Of a stretch of 64,000 nucleotides of DNA, positions 44,535 to 56,400 are shown one piece after another. The position numbers and the translations under genes are program-made. Under the pieces are notes generated by a model, which had not been told where the DNA came from, ran no database searches, and was given only the letters and a program-made list of their open reading frames with translations. Source of the DNA: Mesostigma viride (taxonomy: Eukaryota; Streptophyta; Mesostigmatophyceae; Mesostigmatales; Mesostigmataceae); contig RPFO01000213.1 of assembly GCA_009746045.1 (NCBI GenBank), forward strand, positions 3,032,837 through 3,096,836, written 5' to 3'. Positions within the stretch are counted from its first letter, which is position 1; each line of letters starts with the position of its first letter.

Positions 44535-44927
44535 ATGAGCCAACGGCGATCTTTTACTGCTCCTTCCCATTCTTCTAGCGATAATAGTCTAGCTAAATAT
44601 TACGTAGTGATTACGCCTCAATGGTCCTCCATTTTCCTTTCTTGGTCCGACGCTAGGAAGATCGTTCAGAATCGTGTATATAACGTAATTAGGTATAAGA
44701 AATTTATGTCCTTTGAAGAAGCTCAGCAGTTCCTTATAGATCATAGCCAAACAGATTTAGGCCTGCATGTACGCCCTATTCCTCATGGTCGCCCTCCAGT
44801 AGAAGCTCTAGTCTTTGCTACCCCTCCTTCTTCTCCCCCTAAACGGGCTGCATCTGCATCTGCTTCAGATACTCCTCTCACTTTGGAGTTTGGTTCCCTA
44901 TCCATTACTGTTGTTAAAAAGGATTGA
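44535..44927 (+). CDS. Small ORF with RNase H1 N-terminal (hybrid-binding, viroplasmin-like) domain
   Basis: 130 residues. Residues 21-70 read KYYVVITPQWSSIFLSW, then DARKIVQNRVYNVIRYKKF and SFEEAQQFL, which fits the small domain at the N-terminus of eukaryotic RNase H1 (binds RNA/DNA hybrids) and in a caulimovirus protein: YxV, G/P-x-x-I(F/Y), the W, the YKxF and EEAxxFL positions. The C-terminal part is Ser/Ala/Pro-rich. It stands alone, before gag, without the catalytic RNase H domain. A role with RNA/DNA hybrids or genome RNA is inferred. Confidence 0.65.
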   Translation: MSQRRSFTAPSHSSSDNSLAKYYVVITPQWSSIFLSWSDARKIVQNRVYNVIRYKKFMSFEEAQQFLIDHSQTDLGLHVRPIPHGRPPVEALVFATPPSSPPKRAASASASDTPLTLEFGSLSITVVKKD

Positions 44928-45018
44928 TTTTAATTTTGTTCCTGCTGCAGACCTTCAAGGTTTTTCCTTTTTCCTTTGTTGCTTTCTTCTAGATTCCTAT
45001 TCCTTTACGTAATTAAAG

Positions 45019-46765
45019 ATGGATCCAGTGGGTGGAGATATGTCGCCTATACCTACCAATAATAATAATAATACTACTACTAATAACATAACAATAACAA
45101 TACTCGTGGTAACCGACGGGACTCCTTGGAAACGGTACACCATCTCACCCTCAAGGTATTCTGCGTACCTCACCTCCTTCTCCTGTTGCTGGTGGTCGCC
45201 GTCGTCCCTCAATTACCCCACCTACCTATGAACAACGTATTTCCCAAGTCAGATTTAGTGAGGAACCTTCTTTCGTTGTGAACCAGGCCCCTGCCCCTTC
45301 TGCAACCTTGGCTCACCCCTCCAGCAGGTCCTCACACACTAACAATGCTCCTAGGCCTCCTTCCCACCCTGTGCCTTCAATGCCTGCTATTAACACGGGT
45401 CGTACCTCGGCCCCTGTCGGCCCTTCTGGGCGCCCTAGTGCAGTTCCCTTTTACCCACCTGCTTCCTGGTCCTACCCTGAGACGGCCTATGAGGCTGCCC
45501 AGGTTCCTACCCGTGTGGCTGATTTAGAAGTTAATAATGATTTCAGTACCATGCCCCTAGATGATAGGAATTATGATCATTTTGCCTATTCCTCTCTTCG
45601 TGAGCAATATACTGTCCCCTTCTCCTATGGGCACCATCCTGAAACGGTGGCTCCCTCTAGACCCCTACCCAAGACTTTTCCTATCCCTTCCTTCTATCCC
45701 GCTTATGTAGCAGTGGAAGATAGTGGCCCTATGGGAAAAACTGATTCTTCTAATCCCCCTAAGCCTCCTGCTCTTCCCCTCTTTGCCAACCTTCCTAAGC
45801 TGGATGTCAAGTCTACCCCTCAACAGTTTTTCACCTTCATTATGTTGCTCACCCAGAACACAGAGTCCTGGCAGAACCACAATAGGTGGCGCCTCTCTGA
45901 TGCTGTACTAGTTCCTCATTATCTTACTACCTGCATTACTCCTGAACTTGCTAACCTCATCCAGTGTGAGTCTCTTGCCTCTCATGCCTACCCAAACTCT
46001 GTAGCAGAATTGTTCAAGCGTTTAGAGAACCATTTAGTCCCTCCCGATGCAGATTGGCAGGATAGATTATCCTTTGGCACCTTGCAGCAGGGTACCAAGT
46101 CCTTCAAAGAATATATGAAAGAGTTTGATGCTCAGATGGTACGAATTAGGGATTTGTCGGGTGCAGAAGTACGTGCTCGCTTCCTTCAGGGCCTCAGTAG
46201 ACCCTTATTGCGTGAAGTCAAGCGCCAGTTCTCTGCCTACCGTTTTACTGACCTGCCCCTCAAGCATGTGCGCCAGCATCTTTTACGAGTAGCAGATTTC
46301 TTCTCCACACCTTCTCTTCCTACCCGTTCCCGTATTAATAATATTAGCCTTACCCCTGAGGAGGAGAACTCCTATGTAGAAGAATTAGATATCTGTGTGA
46401 CTGACCTTTCAGCTCTGGATGTCTCTCATATCACCTGCTATCATTGTAAGGAAGTAGGTCATCTTAAACGTGAGTGCCCCAAGTTCCTTTCGGGTGCTCC
46501 CCCTCATCCCGACGCTCGCCCTCCTCGTACCCCTCAGCGTGCTCCTATTCGTCCCACTTCAGGACGCATTCCTTCAGCTACCCCTAGTAGGCTGAATGCT
46601 GTGCAGACAGGATCCCCAGGGTTCCCCTATGATAATCAGGCTCCCGCACCCTCTTCAATCCCTCGTGACCCTCCAGCAGTGGCTTTTCCGCCAGGGTCTT
46701 CTTCGGGGTTCGTTCCTATGGATTTGGGGGGGAGGGGGAACAGTAGGCCTGTCAGCCGGGGGTAA
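45019..46765 (+). CDS. Gypsy gag, N-terminus frameshifted
   Basis: The main frame (open before 45278, to 46765) has a Pro/Ser-rich start, a capsid-like helical part (KSFKEYMKEFDAQMVRIRDL, then VRARFLQGLSRPLLREV) and a CCHC zinc knuckle CYHCKEVGHLKREC. The likely start ATG at 45019 is in another frame; a shift lies in the Asn-coding repeat or just behind it (about 45060-45160). Gag forms the particle and its knuckle binds the RNA. The end overlaps the protease frame by 170 nt. Confidence 0.85.
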
Positions 46766-47279
46766 CCTGGACAGGTCCTTAGATAGTACCCCAGATATTA
46801 ATTTTTGCTTGCCTGTTTTTATAACCTCTGTAGGAGCTGAATCATCCCTACCACTACGTGTGCGTCCTCTTATGTTCTTGAATGGTGGCTTAACCGTCCC
46901 TCATACTGTTGTAGACCCCTTCCTGCATGCTGATGAACTCTTGAATGTCTCTGTGTTAGTGGATAGCGGTGCGGCTAGCTCCTTTGTGAGCGAGGCCCTA
47001 GTTAGGCGTTTAGGACTAGTCCCTACCCCTCACACAAAAACTGTCACTGTCCATTATGCTGACGGTCGCACCAGTCATTCCCCGGGTACGGTGTCCCTTC
47101 CCCTGGTCATACAAGGACGTACGGTCAACCTGACGGCCACTATAGGCCCTATCACTACAGCTGATGTATTACTAGGATTAGATTGGCATCAGGATAATAA
47201 AATCACTATTAATTATGATACTATGGTCATTTGGTTTCCAGATAGCTCTACTGGGTACCAGAACGTCATTATAGATTAG
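46596..47279 (+). CDS. Gypsy aspartic protease
   Basis: The frame is +1 relative to gag and overlaps it. VSVLVDSGAASSFVSEALV carries the Asp-Ser-Gly active site and VLLGLDWHQ is the typical C-terminal motif of retropepsins in gypsy elements. It cleaves the polyprotein. The shift from gag probably happens at T-G7-A-G5 (46725-46738). The RT frame begins immediately behind (different frame). Confidence 0.85.
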   Translation: MLCRQDPQGSPMIIRLPHPLQSLVTLQQWLFRQGLLRGSFLWIWGGGGTVGLSAGGNLDRSLDSTPDINFCLPVFITSVGAESSLPLRVRPLMFLNGGLTVPHTVVDPFLHADELLNVSVLVDSGAASSFVSEALVRRLGLVPTPHTKTVTVHYADGRTSHSPGTVSLPLVIQGRTVNLTATIGPITTADVLLGLDWHQDNKITINYDTMVIWFPDSSTGYQNVIID

Positions 47280-47281
47280 AA

Positions 47282-49888
47282 AATTTATCCTTGGTAGATA
47301 TTACTCCTCCTACACCTGTTGATCCTCCTGTGAGACCTATACCTGAAGTATTAATGTCCAATGACGAATTGCGATCTGAACTAAAGGAATATGGATACCT
47401 ATTATGTATGTTCCTTCAGTTAGAAGTACAAGAGATACCTATCACTAATAATAGTGTGGATATAGATGTAAATACAGTGGATACAATAGGAGTGGGATTT
47501 ACTGAAAATGAAATAGTTAGATACATGGCTGTGATAGATTCCTCAAAAGTATTTGAAGAAAAGACTCCTTCTTATCCTCCTCCTCGTTCTGTTTTACACC
47601 GTGTAGTTATCAAGGACGGTGCAGTTCCTACGCACTCTCCGATGTATAGAATGGGCCCTACAGAATTAAAGGAACTAAAACAGATTTTAGTATCACTATT
47701 AGAAGCAGGATTGATAGAGCCTAGTAACTCCCCCTACTCCGCTGGTGTCCTGTTAGTTCCTAAGCCAAATGGCAAGTTTCGCCTAGTTACTGATTATAGG
47801 AAGTTAAACGATATTACTGTGAAGTCTAAATACCCTCTACCTCGTATTGATGATATATTTAATAAGGTTAAAGGTTCTACCTGTTTCACAGTACTAGATT
47901 GTGCGGATGGTTTCTGGCAACTACGTATAGCTCCTGAGGATTGCCACAAAACCGCCTTTGCTACCCCTTTTGGGCATTATCAGTTTAGAGTAGCGGCTAT
48001 GGGACTCTGTAACTCTCCTGCCTCCTTCCAAATGTTAAGGGGACTCGTCACCAAAACACCAAAAAATCAATAAAAATTCAAAACTCGCATTAAACCTATG
48101 CAAACAGTGCCCAAAAGTGATTGGGGACCCAAAGTAGCATTTATGACGATTTGTCGTGCACTTACTAGGGGTACTACCCCTGGCATGTGGCTAAAAATAG
48201 CACAAGACGCTAAACCGTTCTTGCCGCCCAACGGTCAATAGGAGCATCTGTTTGACCTGCCCATACATTCCAAACGAGTTCCCCCTCTCCTCGACCGTTT
48301 GAGCTACTAACATGGGTCGGCGGGGCAGGTTTGTGAGAGTTATTAATTTTCCCGCCAAAATACGGTCTTTTTTCGCGGGAAAATTAATAACTCTCACAAA
48401 CCTGACCCGCTGAACCATGTTAGTAACTCAAACGGTCGAGGAGAGGGGGAACTTGTTTGGAATGTATGGGCAGGTCAATCAGATGCTCCTATTGACCGTG
48501 GCGTGGCAAAAACGGTTTAGCGTCTTTTAGCCAAATGCCGGGGGTAATACCCCAAGTAAGTGCACGACAAATCGTCATAAATGCTACTTTGGGTCCCCAA
48601 ACCCATTTGGGCATTGTTCGCATAGGTTTAATGTGAGTTTTGAATTTTTATTGATTTTTTGGTGTTTTGGTGACGAGTCCCCTTAATGAATGAAGTACTT
48701 AGACCTGTTATGGGAAATTCCCACCTTCCTCAAGTGTCCTCTGATTTAAAGGATCCTTCCTTCTCCTCTGTTTCTTTATCTGAGCATGACCGTTCTTGTG
48801 CTCAAGCTTACTTAGATGATATCCTTATTTATTCTCCTGATTTTGAAACGCACTTACGTGATTTAAAGAAAGTACTAGAAATTATGGCTGAAAATTCTTT
48901 ATGGGCGCGCCGTGCTAAAGTTCGTTCGGGTAGGAGTGTCCCATTTTTAGGGCACGTCCTGTCAGATGCCGGGGTTGCTACCGACCCTGACAAGACTAAG
49001 TCAATTCAGGAATGGCCTACCCCTACCGACGTTAAAGGTGTACGTAGTTTTCTAGGAATTGCTTCTTACTATAGGCGTTTTATCCCGCGTTTCGCAACTA
49101 TAGCAGCTCCTATTAATCATCTATTAAAGAAGGATATCCCCTTTGTTTGGAGTAGTGAATGTCAGTCGGCTTTTCAGTGTCTAAAATCCCTACTCCTCTC
49201 CCCTCCTGTACTCATCCTACCGGATACTACTAAACCCTTTGTTGTAGCCACAGATGCTAGCAAGGTAGCTATAGGGGGCGTCCTTCTCCAGGATCAGGGT
49301 CAGGGCTTACAGCCAATCGAGTATATCTCTAGGACAATGCTTCCTGCGGAGCGTAACTATCCCGTCCACCAGCAAGAACTATTAGCTGTGGTGTACTGTT
49401 GCCACGCGTGGCAGCACTTTCTTAAAGGTGCTCAATTTGATGTTTGCCTGAATGAACCCTGTGAGATTGATCCTTATAGATTAGTTATCCAGACAGATCA
49501 CCGCCCTCTTACCCATCTTCTCTCACAACCCAACCTTACCCCTCGTCAAGCGCGCTGGATGGAGTTTTTAGCACAGTTCTCCCCTTTTAAACTTCAGTAT
49601 GTTAAGGGTGTAGATAACATAGTACCAGATGCACTCTCTCGTCGTGCAGATTACTCCTTTTTCGAGGACCTTGATGTTCTCAATACTACTCTAGTTCCTA
49701 CTACTATGGGTGTAACCCCGTATGGTGAACTACCTGATGATGAATCCTATGCCTACCTCTTTCATACAGCTGTTCGCATGCCTGATCTCCTTTCTCACGT
49801 AGGACTCTCTCTCCCGTGTGAGGCCCTTCCTGTGGTCTCGGTGGGGGGGAGGGGAAAAATAAAATTTCTATACCGCTTAGCCATATAG
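47282..49888 (+). pseudogene. Gypsy RT-RNase H, interrupted by a fold-back element
   Basis: RT begins around VFEEKTPSYPPPRSVLHRV and contains LIEPSNSPYSAGVLLVPK, DYRKLNDIT and the first catalytic segment FTVLDCADGFWQL. At 48035-48038 the frame meets the 644-bp insertion. It resumes at 48683 in the same frame with MNEVLRP, the YLDD box and FLGHVLS. RNase H follows (FVVATDASKVAIGGVLL, then YPVHQQELLAVV and TDHRPLTHLL). Insertion plus duplication is 648 bp, a multiple of three, but stops in the insert end the protein. Without it the domain would be intact. Confidence 0.9.
48039..48682. mobile_element. 644-bp piggyBac-like fold-back element
   Basis: Flanked by TTAA on both sides (48035-48038 and 48683-48686). 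The ends begin GGGGACTCGTCACCAAAAC and the whole left arm (48039-48350) is repeated, inverted and with few differences, in the right arm (48367-48682), leaving a loop of about 15-20 nt around TACGGTCTTTTTT. The transcript or single strand would fold into one long hairpin. No transposase; TTAA duplication suggests piggyBac-type mobilisation. Confidence 0.95.
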
Positions 49889-51525
49889 CGACTAGGTCAG
49901 GAAAGTCTTATGAACACATAGTCCCTCTAGGACCTCCCCTTCTCTTTGGCAAGGCGGTAGGAGATCTCTTTAAACCTGTTCTGGATACCTCTGTAGCGAT
50001 GCCTACCTCTGATCTCGAACGTCTTATTAGTAGATTTACGGCCACTGAGCCGGAAGCATTAGCTGCCATTGCTGCCCATCCCCAACAATTAGGCAAGCAC
50101 CCTTGTAAATTTGTAGGTGGATTTTTATATGTGCAGATAGCAGATTCTCCCCCTCAATGGCGCCTGTATGTCCCTCCTATCTGTCGCTCCTCCTTGCTCT
50201 TTGAGTTGCATGACTTAGCTGCTCACCAGGGTGGTAAACGGGTACGGGACCTAGTAGCCCGCTCTTACTACTGGCCTTCCCTTTTAAAGGATGTAGATGA
50301 GTATGTTAGAACCTGTCAATCTTGCCAGGAGATGAAACCCAACAATGTAGGACAGATAGCAGAGCCTAGGACCTTACCTGATCCCATCATGCCGTGGGAC
50401 TCCATTATGATGGATTTTGTAGGACCTTTTAGGAAGAATGATAGAGGTAACGCCCAGATCCTTGTTTTTGTAGATCGTTTTACTCGTATGTGTCATCTCG
50501 TGCCGTGTCCCTTAGAACTCACCGCACGCGATTGCGCACGCCTATACCTTAATAACGTATATAGATATCATGGTTTGAGTAGGCAGTTTATTAGTGATAA
50601 GGATAAGTTATTTACTTCTGCTTTTTGGCAGCAGTTCTTCGCTGCTATCGGTACCAAGGTCACCTTCGGTACTGCCTACCACTCCTCCTCGTCTCATTTA
50701 GTAGAACGTTTGAATAGGGTAGTGGAAGAAGCTCTGCGTCACTATGTGAATGGCTCTGGGAGTGATTGGGAGGATTACCTATGTTTGGTAGAGTTTTCCC
50801 TTAACAACTGCCCTCAGGCTGCGCATGGTTATACGCCCTTCTTCCTAGATACTGGTAGACAACCTCTTACCCCTACCTCTCTTTTAGCTAGTCCTTTAAG
50901 GGACAAGGATGATGTGTCCCGGGATACTGTAGAAGGTGTGCAGGCGTTATTAGATAAGATGAAGAATGCACACGACAACGCTATTGCAGGGTACCATAGG
51001 GCGCAGGCCAAATACCTTGCTAGGTTGCGTGCCTCATTAGATAGAAGAGCACCTGAGATAGAAATAGGAGATTTAGTCTTAGTAGAAGGCCCCCGTGTTG
51101 GCCGCTTCGCTCATAAGTTCGAAGCTGAACTGAAAGTGAAACTTAGGCCCGCCTTCTTAGGACCCTTCCGTGTGTTGTCTAGAGTAGGTAATTTTCTGTA
51201 TGAGATAGATATTCCTACCTCTTGGCAGACCCACTCTCGCACCTTTCATAGAAGCCAGCTGAAGCTCTATCATCAGAGCACGTTCGCTGGTAGAGAATTG
51301 GCCCCTGCCCCTTTAGAGCATAACCCGGATACTGGTGAGGTAGAGGATGAGGTAGAGGGTATCGTGGCCCATAGAGATATCAAAAAAGGCCGCGGTACCC
51401 AGCGCCAGTATAAGGTGAAGTGGATGTATGCTCGTAGTGAGGTAGATAAGGTCTGGTATACTGAGAGTGAGCTAGATGGGTGTAGTCGCCTGCTGCAGGA
51501 GTATAAAACCCTGCATAAGCTCTAG
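49859..51525 (+). CDS. Gypsy integrase with chromodomain
   Basis: First ATG at 49999; the frame is open upstream to the G-run at 49843, where it parts from the RNase H frame. Zinc-binding HHCC: LHDLAAHQGG, then CQSCQEMKP. The DDE core has Asp in MMDFVGPF, Asp in FISDKDKLF and Glu in HLVERLNRVVEE. The C-terminal 70 residues look like a chromodomain (VEGIVAHRDIKKGRG, QYKVKWMY, LLQEYKTL). The enzyme inserts the cDNA; chromodomains direct chromoviruses to marked chromatin. 508 residues from the ATG, no break. Confidence 0.92.
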
Positions 51526-51971
51526 TTGTAGACCTTCTCCTCTCTTATGTTATGTCTGCTGTCGACGGATGGTTGGTTGTCCCCTCCCCTCCGCAGCCGT
51601 CATGTCAGAGCCTACCCCTCCGGCTGCGAGCTCGCTGCCGTCCCCGCCCCCACCGGACCCTGAGCTGTATTTCGAGGCCCTTCCGGGCCGCTGGGTGTCG
51701 CGATCAAGTTACCGGGGTGGCGTTGTGCAGCCGGCCCTTCAGGCCCAACATGCGGGCTTAGTCAGGGCGGCCCTCTTCGGGGTCACGTGGTATGGTCCTT
51801 CCCCTGATGAGCCGCACCAGTTTGTCCTGCACGGGTTCGACGATGCCGGACACTGTTTGTTGGGGTGTGGTTCCAGCTGTCCCGCCTTGGGGCAGATAGA
51901 TGCGGTTCTCCGGTGTTGCCGTGTGTTCTCCTATCTCTCCACTCCTGTGGGCCGTACCTGCCTACGGGAGG

Positions 51972-52669
51972 AGTTAAACTTTCTTCGCACACGCAATGTG
52001 AAGGATATGGTTGCAATGCAGCAATGTGTGAATATGGTTGGAAACGGAGCTTTGTTAAATCGGATAATGTTTACAGCGCTCAACACTTGAGGCTTGCACA
52101 CGAGCTTGCCAAGTCAAGGCACAACACGTGAGGCGGGCTCGCAAGATATGCCCATTTGGCACTGGCCTATTGTTTATATACTTGTGCACTGTGCTTGCTA
52201 GTTCTGAGCAGCCTAGGAGGCCTGCTCAGTAATAACACCCCCGGTACAGTATTCACTACCTGTACAGCGCCCAGTTCCTATACAGTAGGTCTGCCATACA
52301 GGCACAGTGACCACAGAGTACAGTCACCACAGTGATTATTGCATCTGCACCTAGAAGTCCAGGACTAAGCCTGCGGTACCAATAGACCACAGGTTAAGGT
52401 TCCTATTTCCTGCGTACGACGTATTAATCCAATACCGTCGTAGGTACAGCACCTAATTCCTGTCAGCCCAGGAATTACTGTCGACCCCATATGTCGTCGG
52501 CAAATATTCACGTCCGACTTAGAAGAACAGCCGGCTCGCGCTCGCGCGCGACCGGGAAGTCGGAACGCCATAACTTTCTTGATACTTGTCGGAATGAACT
52601 CGTTCCGGTGCCGCTGGAATCGCAGAGATATGCCGAATCAGGATCACGCCAATGCGCTTGGCGTTAACT
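51972..52669 (-). repeat. Copia 3' LTR
   Basis: Left copy on the plus strand. It starts AGTTAAACTTTC and ends GCGTTAACT; rich in short TACAG and CACAGTG motifs. Confidence 0.96.
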
Positions 52670-53417
52670 CCAATCCTTTCTTTTCTTGAGCTGTAGCAGC
52701 TCACACAAGTCTACATACAAACACACACAATGGGTACTGGATATCCTCCCCAGACTACAAGTCACAACCCGCTGGGCATGACAGTCAGCTTGGATTCCTT
52801 ATTATATGTACATAGCACCCATACTGGCTCAGGAGCACAAACAAATTACAATGAGTCCCTATCCCTTCACGGGAGGCTCGTTGTGTTACCCATGTACAAG
52901 AGGTTGGCCAACTGTGGCAGCCCATAGGTGTTCAGCTAAGAACTTGAGAAGTATGTACAACCTTCAGGACCTTAGGCGAAACCCCACAGATCACCCACAA
53001 CAGCTCATCAGAAAACATTGCTGACCCCCAGACGGGAGTCGGCGCCGGTCTGCTGCCCCTTATCGAACCAGACACAACATCTACGCGAAGCACATGCAAA
53101 ACACAAGCTCCCATACTCGTTCCAACCGTGGAAAATCAGGGGACCTGTCGCCACCTCACCAGCATGGTGGATGGGTCAGCCAGTCCGTGAAACTCCGCCT
53201 TAAGACGGCACCAGGGAATCGAACCCCGCCCACAAACCACAGATCTGGGGAAACCTCAGACTGAGATGAAAACCCCAGATAGACATCTCTCCATCAGAGA
53301 CAATGTCAGACATTCCCACACCAGAGACATGTCTCACCCCTCAAGGTGTGCTCAGGATTATGTACAATCAAGCTCCCAGCCTGATATCCAGAGACTTAAG
53401 CACCCAGCTCTCAGCTT
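52670..53417 (-). other. Copia polypurine tract and 3' untranslated region
   Basis: On the minus strand AAGAAAAGAAAGGATTGG stands next to the 3' LTR (52670-52690), a good polypurine tract for plus-strand priming. The ~720 bp between it and the pol stop show no coding ORF. Confidence 0.75.
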
Positions 53418-56400
53418 TTAGACAGATAGACCGACTTGACAGTCAGCATTCATGAGCTTCCTCAGTACATTGTACTGGGCTGGGGCCTTGTGTGGCAGCT
53501 TTGTCAATGCATCAGCAGGGTTCTCCTCGCCAGGGATATGCTTCAAGTCAACCAAACTGGCCAACTCCTTCAGCAACAAATAATCCAGGTCCCGGCTCCT
53601 GGCCAGCTGCTTGTGAACAAACTGGACCATACCCATGCTGTCTGTTAGCAACAACGTCTCCATCTGCAAGGTCCAAGGGGTAACTGAAGCCAGCTCCAGC
53701 ATTAACTCCTTTATGTACAGGCTGGACTGGATCCCCTCGCATATGGCCCTGCATTCTGCCACATCTGAACTGATACAGACCCTCTTCTGCAGTCTGCTGT
53801 ACCAGCTGAACAAACTTGCCCTGCTCTGATAAAAAGCAAACAGAGCAGCAGATCTCCCCCTGACCTTGGTAACCTGGCGAGCATCCATGGAACTGTCAAC
53901 AAAGATCTCCAAGGTGATAGGCTGGGCAAAGTCAATCCCAGACAAAATCAGATCAGGGGTACTCTCCACCAACCGGGCTATGACTCGAGGCTTCTCATCC
54001 TCAAGCACCTCATCAGGCATTCTGCTATGGACCATCAAAGACGGACCACAGATGCTGGCAAACCAGGCCCACATGCCTCTCAACTCAGGTCCTGCAGCCT
54101 GGGTGATCTTCTCTGGCAAGGCCTTCACAATGGTCTGTTTATAATCTCCTCCAGCCTGAAGCCTGATACTCCACTCCCCGTCCCTCCTGAACAGGGTAGC
54201 CTGCATTCCACAGAACACTACAGGCTTGTTGGGCTCCTGCCACAGCTCCTTGCCCAGTGAAAACTTGCCACTGATGACAGGAATAAACTTCTTCAGCCAG
54301 GTCGTGGGGGCTAGCAAATGCAGATCATCTCCATGCAAACTAGCATACACTGGCAGACCCTCCCATTGGGCCAGCAGCAAACAGGGATCAACTGAAGACA
54401 CTCTCAAGCCACACTCACTGATCAGAGCTTCCTGCAGCGTGAGTCTCCAGATGATTGGGCTCGACCTGAGTCCTTCCAGGCCCTTCAGAATAACCAGGAA
54501 TTGTTGATGCAGCTCCAGCTTCCAGATGGCAGGCACCTCAACACAGTAAGGCTCATCCTGCTTCCACACCCTCCTGGCCACTTCTGGATCAGATTTTAAA
54601 AATGCCCTCTTGAAGTCCAGCAGCACTGATGACATAGCTGCTCCCCTGTTCAGCAACCCCACGTAGAGACATAGCAAAATTCTCCATGTGTCGTGTAGCA
54701 TCCCTGGCGTGTATAGCTCCTCTCCTGGCAGACTCCCCGTGCCGTGATACTCATTCAGGACAGGCCTGACATGGGGCACTGATACCTCATCCACAACCTT
54801 CCTCTTCAGCACAAATCTCAAAGCAAGCTTCCTTGATGCTGGGGGACGTCTGTCTGTTGGTGCAGCACACTCAAACTGCAACCACTCCTCCAATGCCTTG
54901 GAGAAGGCGAGCTTCCAAGCCTCAAACAAAGTAGGCGAGCTCATCTCTTGGACCAGCTGGTCATATGTCAAAGGAGAGTGTGCAGCAAGGCTCCTGTGAG
55001 TTATGCCAATACTGCTGGGGTGCAACACAGCTGGAATCACCAAACTGGCCGCTGGGGGCACCTCCCCTTCATCCCATTTTACACCCTTGACCGGCTTGGC
55101 CCTGCACCTGACTGGAAATGTTGTCCTGAAATTTTCTAGGGGAATCATCCCCCAGCCATCTCTTCTCAGAGCTGTAGCTCTGATAGAAATCCCAGGATTG
55201 CCCAGAAAATTCTGACCCAAAATCACAGGGCCATCATAGTCCTCTAGGACAAGGAAGGTCACATCCACACCCATGACAGGGGCAGTAACCTCTCCCAACA
55301 CCCTTAGATGCGTCCTACCACTGAAATCAGACACCCAGGGGCAACTTGGTTCTCCGACCAGCAGTTCTCCTGTATGCTGAGGTCCCATGACAGAAACCTG
55401 TGCATTGGTATCTATCTCCATGGCAGCTACCTCAGGTTCATCCAACTGGACAAGCTTGGACACCTTAGGCTCCTTCTTGGCTCTTTGCAAAGCCTGTACA
55501 ATATCTGATAGACGCACACCCCTAGGCCTGGTGTCGGGCCGTTCCGGAGGTGCAGCCTGTCCGCCTGCTTGCCCAACCACCGTATGTGAAGGTACCCCAG
55601 GGGCCGGGCCAGGGTCACCCTGAGGGCTCGATACAGCTGTAGCACCCTGATCAGGAAGCTCCACGTCACCCCCGCCTTGTACACCAGCGGGCACCTGGAA
55701 GAGGTCTCCTTGATTACCTCCCCGGGGACGGATCTTTGACCAGGACAGACGGTGCACTGCTTGGGAGCCATCAATGGCCACCCAGCACTTATGGCCAGCG
55801 GCTTCTACTCGGGTCACCACCCCATCATGCCAGCTGCCACGTTTCCCTGGAAAGCTTGGTTCCTTCCACACAACAACCTGTTGTCCAACGTTAGGTTCTA
55901 GGACACTCCAGCCCTTGTCTTTCTGCCTCAGCTTGAGGAACTTGGCCTCTAGCTTCTCCTTCCATGCCTGCTCAGCATCAGCTGGCAGCATCCTGGTATG
56001 CAGCATAAGAGGATTGATGGCAATGTCACCAAAGAACATGGGAGTCCTCAGGTTCAGCCTGTCCTCCACAGAACGTAGCCATGCAGATGTCACAATGGCA
56101 GATGACGTCCTTGGAATCCTCTCCACCAGCAGCACAGTCTTGATCTCTTGGATGGCTCTCTCCACCACCCCTTGCTGGCCGTGGCTCTCCCTGGGTGTAA
56201 TCAGCAACTCTGGAAACTCTGGCAGGTTCTCACAGCACTCAAACTGAATGTCACACTGCAACAACTCCAACCCAGGGTACCTGCTCCTTGTCAACTTCAG
56301 AGCAGCAATCAATGTAGGCTTCTCCATGTCAGGCAGGATCTCTAGGGTCTTGTACTTGGTATATCTGTCCACTGCCACCAGCAGCTTCAAACCCCTGATT

